The notes under the pieces were generated by a model, which did not search any database, had not been told where the DNA came from, and was given only the letters and a program-made list of their open reading frames with translations. Below, piece by piece: positions 33,435 through 42,197 of a stretch of DNA of 64,000 bases (positions are counted from its first letter, which is position 1; every line of letters starts with the position of its first letter). This DNA comes from Paraburkholderia mimosarum LMG 23256 = NBRC 106338. GTDB lineage: Bacteria > Pseudomonadota > Gammaproteobacteria > Burkholderiales > Burkholderiaceae. Made by a program: the position numbers and the translations under genes. The stretch is from contig NZ_BBJJ01000027.1 in NCBI RefSeq assembly GCF_000739815.1, positions 1-64,000 of the forward strand, in the 5' to 3' direction.

Positions 33435-34402
33435 TTGCAGACGGTGTCGAAGCACTGGCCCTTGTAGACCTTGCCCATCGAGTCAGGCAGGCCGCTGACC
33501 GCCGCGCCAAAGTTCTGGCACGCGTAGCAGGCTTTCATCTGTTCGGCGCCGACGCCCTTGGAGCCATCCGCCACAAGCTGGATACGCGTGTGGTTGTCGC
33601 CCGGGCGAACGATACGTACGGTCTGGTACTCGTCGCGCAGGCCTGCGGCCGTCGCTTCGAGCTGCTTTTCCGTTTTCTCGTTGTAGCAGGCGCGGTTCGT
33701 ACAGCTGCCCGTGCCGATCGACTCGCCGAACATCTCGGCCTGGGCGGCCGAATTGTGCTGACACCCGGCGCAATCGGTCTTGTCGAAGATCGCAGCGGGC
33801 AACGAGCACGAGACCTGTTCGAGCGTCTTCTTCAGATCCGCGACCGTGCGGCTTTCCTTCACGACGACAGGCAGAAGCTTGTCCTGCTGCTCCTTAGTAA
33901 AGGCGGCGAAGAGTTCGGCGTGGCCGAGCTTGATGGTGCGCGTGTTGAGCGCATCCAGCACCGCCGCACTGCAGTTCATGAGCGCGAGACGCGAGTCGAG
34001 CACCGGGCGACTCCAGCCAAGCTGGGCCGCGGCCTCGTCCCGGTCGCCCTTGCACAGGCCGACAATCTCTGCCGCCGCGATGGCTTCTTCGGACGGCGCC
34101 ATATCGTCGCGCTGGATGTTTTCGATCAGCGCGACCGAGCGCGCCTCGAATTCGTCCAGCGGCTTGACGATGACGGGCATTGGATAGTCAGCGCCGTGGG
34201 CTTCCATCGCAGCGCGATATCGGCGACCACCGGCGACGAGCTCGTGAGAGCCATCGTCGAGCGGACGCACGATAACCGGCTGCATGACGCCCTGCACACG
34301 CACGGACTCGACCATCTCCGCCATCTTCGCGGGGTCGAAATACTGACGGGGGTTGCGGCCGAGCTTGATGTCGCCGAGCCTGAGGGTAGGTTGCTGTTGC
34401 AT
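33404..34402 (-). pseudogene. PRTRC ParB, N-terminal fragment
   Basis: Starts MQQQPTLRLGDIKLG at 34402 with a TGGAG site 7 nt upstream. The ParB N-domain is clear: NPRQYFDPAKMAEMVESVR, QPVIVRPL, ELVAGGRRYRAAM, ALIENIQRDDMAP, then the HTH region (AAQLGWSRPVLDSRLAL). A Cys-rich segment follows (DCAGCQHNSAAQAEMFG, CYNEKTE, ACYACQNF). The native protein reads to about residue 325 (CFDTVCNM). The last eight residues (IFPPPKNT) come from the inserted element. A truncated product of 332 residues may still be made from the intact box promoter upstream. Confidence 0.82.
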
Positions 34403-34576
34403 TGCGGGTCTCCAGAAGGGGAACCCGTTCCCCAACGGGAAGAGGATTCCCGAAGGGTAAAAAAAGATGGCCGCGAGGGCCGGTGTCGATGCGCATGAAG
34501 CGCGGTAGGTAAACAGACGATACCGCGCGGTGGCGGATCGAGATGCCGAAAAGATCGCCGATACGGGGTGGCTTTT
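34403..34576 (-). promoter_or_regulatory. Box promoter and structured leader for parB
   Basis: Minus strand: box 34548-34576, 27 nt, -10 TATCGT (34517-34522), dyad GCGC-N5-GCGC (34491-34503). Next is a GGCC-CTCGC-GGCC hairpin with a T7 run (possible attenuator), the nested hairpin (34428-34457) and a TGGAG site. Confidence 0.72.
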
Positions 34577-34608
34577 AAAAAAAAAATGGCCCGGAGCGAA
34601 TCCGGGCC
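34577..34608 (-). terminator. Terminator after the 169-residue gene
   Basis: Minus strand GGCCCGGA/TCCGGGCC hairpin followed by a run of ten T residues. It directly abuts the parB box. Confidence 0.82.
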
Positions 34609-34726
34609 GTAGTTCATCGTCTGGTCAGGCGTATGCGCAGGGCGCTCAACGCTTCTGCATCAAATTCTCGTGGATACGCTAAAGAGGGCAAAACGCGAGT
34701 GCAGCCCATCAGACCGCGGAAGGACG

Positions 34727-35236
34727 CTATTCGGTTTCCGCGATGATCACCGGCGTGACATTGAACGCGATGTCACTCCAACGACGCTCGCCGTCATCGA
34801 TGAGCTTGTGCAGATCTGCCGCGAGCGTCTTGACAGTGACTCGCCTCGGGACGACTTCGAAGCCGATAGAGCCTTCCCGTTGCACGAGCAGGCAATAGCA
34901 GCGATTTTCCGGATCGTCCTCGAGCACAACAAATCCCTTGAGCTTCGCTGTAGCGACGCGGAATTGCAGCGCTGCAGAGAACACCGCATGGCCGTCATCC
35001 TTCGGATCGCGATATTGCAGGCGATCCGAATCCGCGCCGGCGTCGAGCAGCATCTCGAAGACTGTCCGGTTGCCCGGTGCGTTGAGGGCTTCGACCTGCT
35101 CGATCATGTCGAGCAGCCGCCGGGAGCGGATGCTCTCGCGATCGATAGGCAGTTTCGCGCTGGTGAACTGCGGCTGTGGCTCATCGACCGTTTGCTGGCT
35201 GGCCCCGCCACACGTCAGAGATTCATTCGAAAACAT
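34727..35236 (-). CDS. Hypothetical plasmid protein (169 aa)
   Basis: A 169-residue protein starting MFSNESLTCGGASQQ at 35236, with GGGAG upstream. It is soluble and mixed alpha/beta (LKGFVVLEDDPENRCYCLLV, VPRRVTVKTLAADLHKLI). It has its own box promoter, leader and (about 120 nt downstream) terminator, so it is a single-gene unit. No family recognised. Confidence 0.7.
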   Translation of the reverse strand: MFSNESLTCGGASQQTVDEPQPQFTSAKLPIDRESIRSRRLLDMIEQVEALNAPGNRTVFEMLLDAGADSDRLQYRDPKDDGHAVFSAALQFRVATAKLKGFVVLEDDPENRCYCLLVQREGSIGFEVVPRRVTVKTLAADLHKLIDDGERRWSDIAFNVTPVIIAETE

Positions 35237-35425
35237 GAGGTGACTCCCAAAGGAATGAGGGAGCACCGCCCCTGTCGGGAGTTGGGCTCCCGAAGGGTGA
35301 AGAGGAAAGAAATGGGCCCAGATATAGGGCCGGTCGATGCGCTTGAAGCGCGGATGGTAGAGGAGACGATACCGCGCAATGGCGCTTCGAGGCCGCGGAA
35401 AGATCTCCGATACCGGCTGGCTGTT
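35237..35425 (-). promoter_or_regulatory. Box promoter and structured leader for the 169-residue gene
   Basis: Minus strand: box 35397-35425, 27 nt, -10 TATCGT (35366-35371), dyad GCGC-N5-GCGC (35339-35351), GGCCC/GGGCC hairpin with a T-rich tail, nested hairpin 35269-35297. The sequence from box to -10 is close to the parB copy, suggesting duplication. Confidence 0.7.
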
Positions 35426-35455
35426 AAAAAAAGGGCCCGGAGTGGTATCCGGGCC
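35426..35455 (-). terminator. Terminator after the methylase-like gene
   Basis: Minus strand GGCCCGGATACCACTCCGGG-type hairpin with a seven-T run, directly after the stop at 35461. Confidence 0.8.
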
Positions 35456-35460
35456 GTCGT

Positions 35461-36483
35461 TCAGAACAAGGTCATCTGGTCGATCAGTTCAAGGAACGGT
35501 TGTGCACGCGGCTGACCCGTCACCGCTTCATCGAACAGGTCCGCAAGGCCAGCCGTGTCCACCTCGGGTTGGTCGAGCACCGCGACATCACCGTCTTCGA
35601 CCACGAGAGGCAGAGCCGGTAGATGCGCGGGCGACTCGCATGGCGCAGCAACCGCGGCGAAAACCGGTACGGCATCGTCAGATGCCGGTTCGGGTTCGCT
35701 ACCGAGCAATTCGCGCATGGCATCCTCCGAGCGGCGGGCACGCAGACGATGGCTCCAGCCGCCGAGCACGTGCGCCGGCGTGAACCAGTGCCCCCACATC
35801 TCCATCGAAAGCGCGTTGCCATGTACGACGATGGCCGGAATGTGCAGCAACGAGAGTTGCAGATAGGCCATATGAACGCAGCAGGGGTCGATGTCGATAC
35901 ACGTTGCGTGCATCGCCTGCTGGTAGTTGAGGCCCGCGTCGTGGAACGCCTCTGCCGTAGCGATGACCATGCCCCCGGCCCCGCACGCGGGTTCGTGAAC
36001 ACGTTCGAAGCCGCGTGAGCGCGCCGAGTCGATCGTAGCTCCAACCAGCATCGAGGCCATAAGATGCGAGACATGGTACGGCGTGAAAAACTGCCCGCTG
36101 CGGTCGTTGCCCAGGTCGAGCATCATGTATGTCTCGCCGAGCACGTCGGTCAATCCGCCGCCGCGTGCACCAACAGAGCGTGCCGCGACCATCACCTCAA
36201 CGCGCTTTTCGAAGGACAAAGTGAGCTCGCCCAGCATCCTCGGGAAGCGCGCGACCTCTTCAGGCTTGTATTTCCCGACGATCTCCAGATAGCGCTTCTC
36301 GCGCGTGTCGCACTGTGCGCGATCCACGCTGTTGCTGATCGCGAGCGCCGCCAGTTCAACAAAATCGCGGAACACCGTATTGATGTGGTGGCCGTACGAG
36401 AATTCATTGAACAGGGCGACGAGATTGCGCTGGTGTGCGTCCGCCGTCAGATCATGCTTGCGCTGTGCGCTCTTCTTGCTCAT
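35461..36483 (-). CDS. N-6 DNA methylase (HsdM-like), motif IV not seen
   Basis: A 340-residue protein starting MSKKSAQRKHDLT at 36483 (GGAG site). It has the HsdM-type SAM-binding region: GQFFTPYHVSHLMASM and the motif I variant VHEPACGAGGMVIA. CIDIDPCCVHMAYLQLSLLH follows. Where active N6-adenine methylases carry NPPY/F, this protein reads HGNALSMEMWGHWFTPAHVL, with no NPPY. The C-terminal 100 residues look disordered or acidic. It may bind SAM or DNA without methylating, or belong to a divergent branch. Single-gene unit with box promoter and terminator. Confidence 0.8.
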   Translation of the reverse strand: MSKKSAQRKHDLTADAHQRNLVALFNEFSYGHHINTVFRDFVELAALAISNSVDRAQCDTREKRYLEIVGKYKPEEVARFPRMLGELTLSFEKRVEVMVAARSVGARGGGLTDVLGETYMMLDLGNDRSGQFFTPYHVSHLMASMLVGATIDSARSRGFERVHEPACGAGGMVIATAEAFHDAGLNYQQAMHATCIDIDPCCVHMAYLQLSLLHIPAIVVHGNALSMEMWGHWFTPAHVLGGWSHRLRARRSEDAMRELLGSEPEPASDDAVPVFAAVAAPCESPAHLPALPLVVEDGDVAVLDQPEVDTAGLADLFDEAVTGQPRAQPFLELIDQMTLF

Positions 36484-36663
36484 GCCCACTCCAAATGTAA
36501 GAAGGGCATGGCCCCTGCGGGCGCGATGCCCCACAGGGATAGAAAGGAAAGCCGGCAAAGCCGGTACAGGTCGATGCGTCGATGACGCAGGTGATGACGC
36601 CATGGTAAGCGCGAACCACGCGGGCCGACGTCCGCAAAGCACGCAAAACTGCACCAGCTTTCG
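36484..36663 (-). promoter_or_regulatory. Box promoter and structured leader for the methylase-like gene
   Basis: Minus strand: box 36634-36663 (GAAAGCTGG ... GCGTGCTTT), 28 nt, -10 TACCAT (36602-36607), dyad GCGT-N5-ACGC (36576-36588), GCCGGC-TTT-GCCGGC hairpin, nested hairpin 36512-36538. Confidence 0.7.
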
Positions 36664-36681
36664 CCTGATGTCCTCGACGCG

Positions 36682-36716
36682 TTATCCACAGATTCTGTTG
36701 GCAACACTGTGGAGAA
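36682..36716. other. Pair of inverted DnaA-box-like 9-mers
   Basis: TTATCCACA at 36682-36690 is a perfect DnaA box. TGTGGAGAA at 36708-36716 is its inverted relative with one mismatch. They lie in the intergenic region between divergent genes. No Rep gene is nearby, so an origin is only a possibility. Confidence 0.35.
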
Positions 36717-36846
36717 CGTCGTGCGGAACAAGTCGGCCGCCCCCTATGAAGCCCGAATCCGCGGGCTTTTGGGCCAATACCGTCACCTCGCGCGGCCGAC
36801 AATTGACGCGCGCGGGCAATCGTGCCCACGCTCAACGGAGATACTG

Positions 36847-37566
36847 ATGCTGGATCTTGCAAAACCCCGGGCGTGGGCGGGCTCGCTTACGTTCGTTGCC
36901 GCCCTCTCTGCACTCTCCTTCGCCGTCTTCTGGTTGTTCGTTGCTGCGGGAGCGCGGGAGCCAAACGTCGGCAGGATCGCGGCCGTATCAGTCGCCGCCG
37001 CACTTGCACTCGAAGCCATCCGACGGGTACGGATCGGCCAGCTTCGCAAGGAACTCGCCGACGCCGACGACCTGGCCGTAGTAAAAATCTCGGTGAACGG
37101 CGTCGAGGTCGGCGAGGTCCCGGAGCCGGTCTTCGCCAATATGAAGCTCGTCGTCGCCAATGACGCACGTAATTACGTGACGCAGTTTTCGACCGCCATC
37201 GCTGCGATCTGGCGTCACGCTGTCCTCGCGCTAACCATCACCGCCGCTCTGCTGGGGATCTGGCTCGCATGGCAATGTCTCGTGTGTCCGGATGCTTTCG
37301 CGCACGCGATCCTGGCGTTCATCGCCGCGAGCAGCGCGCATTCCGTTCCCGTCGACGCGCTCGCGGCGGAACTGCACGCGGTCGCAGCCGCCGTCGCCTG
37401 CATCTATGCGATGCTCTTCATGCTGGTAATGTGCGCGCGCTTGACCTTTGGCGCTCCGGTTTCGGTATCGGGTGCCTTTCGTGCCGACCTCCACCGCCGT
37501 GTGTGTCTGATCGTCGGCACCCCGGCGGCGGGCGACGTGTCGCTGCGCCGCGCGCGGGCTGCGTGA
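36847..37566 (+). CDS. Four-helix membrane protein, hypothetical
   Basis: A 239-residue inner-membrane protein. Two N-terminal helices (about 12-32 and 42-58), a cytoplasmic segment (LRKELADADDLAVVKISVNG), then two helices (about 115-140 and 178-200) and a basic tail. No family recognised. Confidence 0.65.
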   Translation: MLDLAKPRAWAGSLTFVAALSALSFAVFWLFVAAGAREPNVGRIAAVSVAAALALEAIRRVRIGQLRKELADADDLAVVKISVNGVEVGEVPEPVFANMKLVVANDARNYVTQFSTAIAAIWRHAVLALTITAALLGIWLAWQCLVCPDAFAHAILAFIAASSAHSVPVDALAAELHAVAAAVACIYAMLFMLVMCARLTFGAPVSVSGAFRADLHRRVCLIVGTPAAGDVSLRRARAA

Positions 37567-37594
37567 CGCTCACCGCGCCCGCTTCACTCCCTTC

Positions 37595-37649
37595 GTGCAG
37601 GCGCCTGCACGGCTTTTCCCGAAAAGCTGCACTTTTTGTGGAGCTTTTC
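37595..37649. promoter_or_regulatory. Composite operator copy 3
   Basis: GTGCAGGCGCCTGCAC (37595-37610), then GAAAAGCT/AGCTTTTC (37621-37628 and 37642-37649) around loop GCACTTTTTGTGG. About 50 bp further along the + strand, TTGACT and a weak CATCAT -10 precede the 65-residue gene. Confidence 0.7.
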
Positions 37650-37734
37650 GGTCTTTCCAAAGCCTCGCGGAAAGACCGCCAAATCCCGCCTCTTTCGCCC
37701 GTTGACTCCGCGGTGGCTGCCTCATCATGTGGCC

Positions 37735-37932
37735 ATGGACTTCGCGGCCGCACAACATGACGGCACCTCGTCGCTCCGCCTGCGACGTGTTCTCTACCCC
37801 ACACTCCCCGCCGGAATCCGATCCGGCGTCGTCATCGAACACGAGCTGGATCGCGGCATGGTGACCGTTCTCGACACCGAAGACGGCAGGTTCTGGCGTG
37901 GCCGCGCAGGTGACGTTCAGGTTCTGGCCTGA
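37735..37932 (+). CDS. Small hypothetical protein (65 aa)
   Basis: MDFAAAQHDGTSSLRLRR..., 65 residues, ending RFWRGRAGDVQVLA. Beta-rich core (SGVVIEHELDRGMVTVLDTE). Downstream of composite operator copy 3 and 51 nt before the DUF1173 gene, probably co-transcribed. The ribosome site is weak. Confidence 0.5.
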   Translation: MDFAAAQHDGTSSLRLRRVLYPTLPAGIRSGVVIEHELDRGMVTVLDTEDGRFWRGRAGDVQVLA

Positions 37933-37983
37933 ACCGCAGCAGCTGTTCCGCCACGACCCCAACGTGACCAAGGAGATACGTCC

Positions 37984-39230
37984 ATGACCAACGTATCCTT
38001 CGATGGCAGCAGGTTTGCCCTGTCCGACCTGGAGGAGTATCCAACCCGCTTCGCGCAACGCCTCGAACGCACGAGAGTCACCACCGGATATGCGCGCTGC
38101 CTGTGCCGAACCGACGAGCCGCGTAAGCTGGTGATTCGCAGGTACGGCTCTCTATATTTCCTCGCCGGTTGGCCCGATGACGGTCCTATGCATGCCGAAG
38201 GGTGCGAATTCCGAAAGACGCCGGGCGACGGCAGCGGCCGGAGCTCCGACAGCCGCGCGGCGATTCTCGAAGGCCCCAACGGGCTCAACGTGCGCCTGGA
38301 CGCGTCACTCATTCAACGCGAGGCGGCATCCCGCCGCTCTCGCCCGCGTGCCACCGCAGGCTCGCCGGGCACTTCCCGGCGCGCGGCCCCGCTGCTTGCG
38401 TTTCTGCAGGCGCTATGGGCCAACGGGCGGCTGAACGCCTGGGACGGCTCGCCCCAGAGCCGCGGATGGAGCGCGGTGCAAGCCATGCTGCTCCGAGGGC
38501 TCGGCGAAGACACGCGTATCAACGGCGTGGCCGCTCAGGATGTGTTGCACGTGATGCGCCGTTACGAAGAAACGGAGCGCGATGCGATCAATTCCGAGTT
38601 CGAGGCGTTCGTCGGCCGGATCACCGACGACGGCGCTGTGTCGCGGCGCGCGCTGATCGTCGGCGAGATCGGAGAAGTGGCGGACACGCCGTACGGCAAA
38701 TCGATCTCGCTTCGCCAGCGCAGTCAACGCTACTTCACGACCACGGCGCTCATCGAGGAGGCCGCGAAAAAGTATGGACACGCCTGGCGCGCGATCGGCG
38801 AGGCGAACGCCCGTGTCGTGGCGCTCCTTCTCGTTGAGCGCACACCGAAAGGACATCTGCGCGCGGTCGACACCTTGCCGCGATGCTGTGCTCCTCTGCT
38901 TTTCTGCCATGCGATTCGATGCACGAAGTCGCGATGGCCAACCGGCTTGTCGCTGAGCGCCGCATCTTTGGAAAGCCCATGAGTATGGCGGAAGGCGACG
39001 TGATGCTGCCGGACTTCTACCTGCTGGACACCAGGCCCACGACGCACATTGAGGTCTACGGCATGAACGGACTCGCGAGCTACGAACGACGCAAGCTGGA
39101 AAAGCAGGCGCTGCGCGAAGCAAACCGTATCCCGGCCGTTGAATGGAATACCGATAGCGAACAGCTTGCCGACGTGCGCCTGCCCGCCCCGAGTCGGCGC
39201 GGACAAGTCGGTGTCAAACGCGCCGACTGA
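37984..39230 (+). pseudogene. DUF1173 family protein gene with a late frameshift
   Basis: Residues 1-295 in the first frame match DUF1173, starting with the Cys-rich head ARCLCRTDEPRKLVIRRYGS and AEGCEF. The family's C-terminal block (SMHEVAMANRLVAERRIFGK, LPDFYLLDTRPTTHIEVYGM, SYERRKLEKQALRE) is in the next frame, from about 38875 to 39230. Joining the frames near GTCGAC/CTTGCC (38868-38878) restores a protein of about 415 residues. An assembly indel is as likely as a real mutation. DUF1173 is common on proteobacterial plasmids; function unknown. Confidence 0.75.
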
Positions 39231-39248
39231 AGGTTCCCAGAGCCGGCC

Positions 39249-39284
39249 AAAAAAAAGCCCACGGTTCCGAAGAACGCGTGGGCT
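39249..39284 (-). terminator. Terminator after the DpdA-like gene
   Basis: Minus strand AGCCCACGCGTTC/GAACCGTGGGCT hairpin and an eight-T run, 5 nt after the stop at 39289. Confidence 0.85.
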
Positions 39285-39288
39285 GGTT

Positions 39289-40266
39289 TCAAGGTTTGAA
39301 GGTGAGGCGAAACTGGTCTCCGCGCGCCGGTTGCACCCGGCTCGACGCAGCGGCCATCCACCGATCCACTTCGGCCGCACGGTGCGCGACCGTATTCGAC
39401 ACTCCGGCCTGACGCGCTTTCACTCGCGCAGCGAAATCGGCGGCCATCGAGTCGACGCTGGCCACCCACTCGTACATTTTGAGGCGTTTCAGCGCCTGCC
39501 CCTTCACGCCGAAGCAGTGAATTTTCGCGCCAGGCGGGAGATGCCCCTCGAGGCCTTCGAGAATTGCGAACAGGCCGTGACGTTGATCTGTCAGGTGTCG
39601 CCGACAGACGGAGCCCAGACCGATCAACGCCGGCGGAGCGATCCACGGCATCCAACGCTCCCACACCTGCATCATCAGGTCGATACTTCGACGGTAATCG
39701 TCCACCGCCCAGCCCTGCGCCACGGGTACGGGAATGCGGACCATGTTCTGCACCGCATTCGCACTCGAGGTTCGGGCGAGCTCGTCCTGCCATGCATACA
39801 CGACTCGCAGCATGCCCTCGAGCAGCGTTGCCGTCGCATTCACCCTGTAGTCGATCGCCTGCTGGTCCACCGCTAGCTCGGGCTCGCAGCACAGATCGGG
39901 CTGTGAGACCCATGCCGCCCCGGAGAACGAGGCCAGTTCGACGAACTGCTCCATCGTCCAGGGATAAACGCCTGCAATCCCCGGCTGTCTGCCCTTCGAC
40001 TGGAACAGCTTCATCGCGGTAAACCCCGCACTGTCCAGCGCGAAGTCGATCTCCGTCAGGTCGGTAGCTTGAGGAATGCGAAAGCATCCCGTCTTCGGGT
40101 TCCAGAAAGCCGACGCGGACACCATCCCCGCGAAGCCTCTTTCAAAGGCATGAAATGCCAGTTTTCCGCCACTGTGGGGGATCCCCCCACGTATTAGAAG
40201 ACCGTCATCGACGTGCGCATTCAGTTGCCACATCGGCATGCGGTTGCGCTTTGTTTCAGTCGGCAT
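39289..40266 (-). CDS. DpdA-like queuine transglycosylase homologue
   Basis: A 325-residue TIM-barrel-type protein starting MPTETKRNRMPMWQ at 40266 (GGAG 8 nt upstream; an upstream TTG was rejected). Conserved Asp in FALDSAGFTAMKLF corresponds to the substrate-recognition DSGGF of tRNA-guanine transglycosylases, and SVDSMAADF near residue 285 to the nucleophile region. The C-terminal zinc site of bacterial TGT is absent, as in DpdA enzymes that insert 7-deazaguanines into DNA. It lies downstream of a DndC-like gene. Base exchange in DNA or RNA is inferred, not shown. Confidence 0.7.
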   Translation of the reverse strand: MPTETKRNRMPMWQLNAHVDDGLLIRGGIPHSGGKLAFHAFERGFAGMVSASAFWNPKTGCFRIPQATDLTEIDFALDSAGFTAMKLFQSKGRQPGIAGVYPWTMEQFVELASFSGAAWVSQPDLCCEPELAVDQQAIDYRVNATATLLEGMLRVVYAWQDELARTSSANAVQNMVRIPVPVAQGWAVDDYRRSIDLMMQVWERWMPWIAPPALIGLGSVCRRHLTDQRHGLFAILEGLEGHLPPGAKIHCFGVKGQALKRLKMYEWVASVDSMAADFAARVKARQAGVSNTVAHRAAEVDRWMAAASSRVQPARGDQFRLTFKP

Positions 40267-40294
40267 ACAAGTGCTCCATCGCAAGCGCGGAGCA

Positions 40295-40320
40295 GCCCAT
40301 GCGGGCCGCCCCGCATGGGT
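40295..40320 (-). promoter_or_regulatory. Nested leader hairpin before the DpdA-like gene
   Basis: Minus strand CCCATGCGGGGCGGCCCGCATGGG, a strong nested stem 29 nt before ATG 40266. Confidence 0.6.
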
Positions 40321-40429
40321 GAAAGGAACGACCGCTTACGCGGCCAACGGGAAGAGATGCATCTGGTTGCCTTCGATGCCGCGCATCTGTGCATCGCTGA
40401 TCGCGTTCTCGACCAGGTGGCGGTCGAGT

Positions 40430-42130
40430 TCAGGGGGCGTCAGGTTCAGACGCTCGCGCGAAGTACTGGCCGCGCCTTGCCATCTCCTGATAGCGCTGCG
40501 ACGCGCCGGCAGGCAGTGTGAGAATCGTTTCGTTGAGCCAGAAACGCGCCGATTCGATCGCTGCATGGCCCTGAACGCGGGCAAACCACGCGTGGTCGAA
40601 AGAGCAGGTTACGAACTCGCATGCCCTTGAAGCGTCGACATCGAGGTGGTCCGTCTCCTCGAAGTAGACAGTGCGCTCTCCACCGGTCGTCTGGGCATAC
40701 GCCGAAACCCGCTCCGGGTACCGATACGGGTTCCATTGCTCAGCCACGTAGTCGCGAAGCCCATCGGTCGGTGCCTCAGCATCGAAGCGGCCAACCCGGT
40801 ACCAGCCGTGCAGCGGGATGGGTACTTTCGGAAACGCTTCGACCTGTGGAACACGGTAGCGGCGCCCGAGGCGATGCACTTCGTACCACGCTGATACGGC
40901 CGGAAACGCGTGCGGCGCGTAGTGATGCATCGACAGCATGAAGTCGATCGCCACCAGTTGCGCCGGCGTAATCATTTCAAACTGCACTTCACACAGATCG
41001 CGATTTGCCGGTGTGTCGGGGATGCGGCCACTCGCCAGGTCCGCATCGTGTTGCCCGGCACGTTCCACTTCGAGCGCATCCAGGGTGAGCAGATACCTCA
41101 GAAGGCTCATCCTCTCCTGAAACGAGAGAACGTCGGGCTGAACCCGGATGTAGCCGCTCTCGCTCAATGACCGGCCGACCAGCTCACGCCTGCCGAGATC
41201 CCATTGCGTTGCAAGCAGGTAGTTCCGGAAGTCGTTAAGACCCGACATATATTCATGCTCAGGCTCACGCACCATCGATTCGAGCGACCGGTCGCGCTCA
41301 CCAGCGACGCAACAGAAGACGCAGCCGAACCTGGACCCGCAGGCCGCACGCTGGCCGTCCTCGCCGAGTACCACCCCGCACATTCCATCGTTGGCCGCAC
41401 GGTAAAGATCGGACAGGCGCTCGATGGTCTGTTGCGAGAACGGACACGGGAAAGGCCGCTTCTCTTCCTCAGAAAACAGCGTCAGCATCGTCCACACGTC
41501 GTCGGCGCTCCACTCACGAAGCGGTGAGACGGCGAGCGCGCCGCGCGTGTCACGCACGGCTGCCGTCGCGCTTTCACCGCGCTCACGCATCGCCGCACCG
41601 CGCGAAGCACTCTCGACGAGGCGGTTGCCCAGCACCGTCACGATCTCGCGATCGCCACGCGCGGCCGCATCGCGTTCGAGCGCCGCTCGCAGACGCCCCT
41701 GCGGGATCAGCTTCCAGTCTGTCGCGCATGCGCGGGTGCGATTGCCGTTTCGTACACCGTTTTGCGGCGTCCGTACCAGCGTGCCGCGACCGATGGTCGA
41801 TACCACGAATTGCGCCGCAAGCGATGGCGTGGCGATGTGGGTCGTGACAGTCAGCGCCTGCCTGTCGGCAAAGTCGTCAATCTCTTCGAGCATTGTCTGG
41901 ATATGGCGGGCGAGACTGCTGTTCTCGATCGTTGTGTCGGCGGTCGAGATGAAATGAGCCGGTTGAGCTTCGCCGGCGAGGCCGATACGGCGCACTGCCT
42001 CGAGCATGAGAATGGTGGCGCAGGTCGAGTCCTTCCCGCTTACGGTGCCACATAACGGATGGCCCGCTCGGATAAGGGCCATGAGCGCCGCGATTGCAGC
42101 CTCCATCTTGAGGATGATTTCGTCAAACAT
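40430..42130 (-). CDS. DndC-like ATP-pyrophosphatase/iron-sulfur protein
   Basis: A 566-residue PAPS-reductase-superfamily protein. PP-loop CGTVSGKDSTCATIL at residues 27-41. A DndC-type cysteine motif, AACGSRFGCVFCCVAGERDR, lies near residue 264 (CxxxxxCxxC), as in the 4Fe-4S site of DndC phosphorothioation sulfurtransferases. The C-terminal 200 residues are specific to this subgroup. DndC transfers sulfur to the DNA backbone with DndABDE; none of those partners is seen here. CGGAG site 5 nt before ATG 42130. The end is uncertain: a neighbouring frame continues with LTPPELDRHLVENAISDAQ, so a late frameshift is possible. Confidence 0.75.
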   Translation of the reverse strand: MFDEIILKMEAAIAALMALIRAGHPLCGTVSGKDSTCATILMLEAVRRIGLAGEAQPAHFISTADTTIENSSLARHIQTMLEEIDDFADRQALTVTTHIATPSLAAQFVVSTIGRGTLVRTPQNGVRNGNRTRACATDWKLIPQGRLRAALERDAAARGDREIVTVLGNRLVESASRGAAMRERGESATAAVRDTRGALAVSPLREWSADDVWTMLTLFSEEEKRPFPCPFSQQTIERLSDLYRAANDGMCGVVLGEDGQRAACGSRFGCVFCCVAGERDRSLESMVREPEHEYMSGLNDFRNYLLATQWDLGRRELVGRSLSESGYIRVQPDVLSFQERMSLLRYLLTLDALEVERAGQHDADLASGRIPDTPANRDLCEVQFEMITPAQLVAIDFMLSMHHYAPHAFPAVSAWYEVHRLGRRYRVPQVEAFPKVPIPLHGWYRVGRFDAEAPTDGLRDYVAEQWNPYRYPERVSAYAQTTGGERTVYFEETDHLDVDASRACEFVTCSFDHAWFARVQGHAAIESARFWLNETILTLPAGASQRYQEMARRGQYFARASEPDAP

Positions 42131-42152
42131 GATTGCTCCGGTTCGCGGAGCG

Positions 42153-42182
42153 CTCCCAGCGGGGGGAGCGTCCCCGCACGGG
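42153..42182 (-). promoter_or_regulatory. Nested leader hairpin before the DndC-like gene
   Basis: Minus strand CCCGTGCGGGG ... CCCCGCTGGGAG, 22 nt upstream of ATG 42130. Confidence 0.55.
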
Positions 42183-42197
42183 TTGATAAAAAGAAGG

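Noticed and set aside
40336..40584. Minus-strand frame at the end of the DndC-like gene
   Set aside because: Not a separate gene; the C-terminal part (LTPPELDRHLVENAISDAQ) may be the true end of the DndC-like protein after a frameshift, but evidence is weak.
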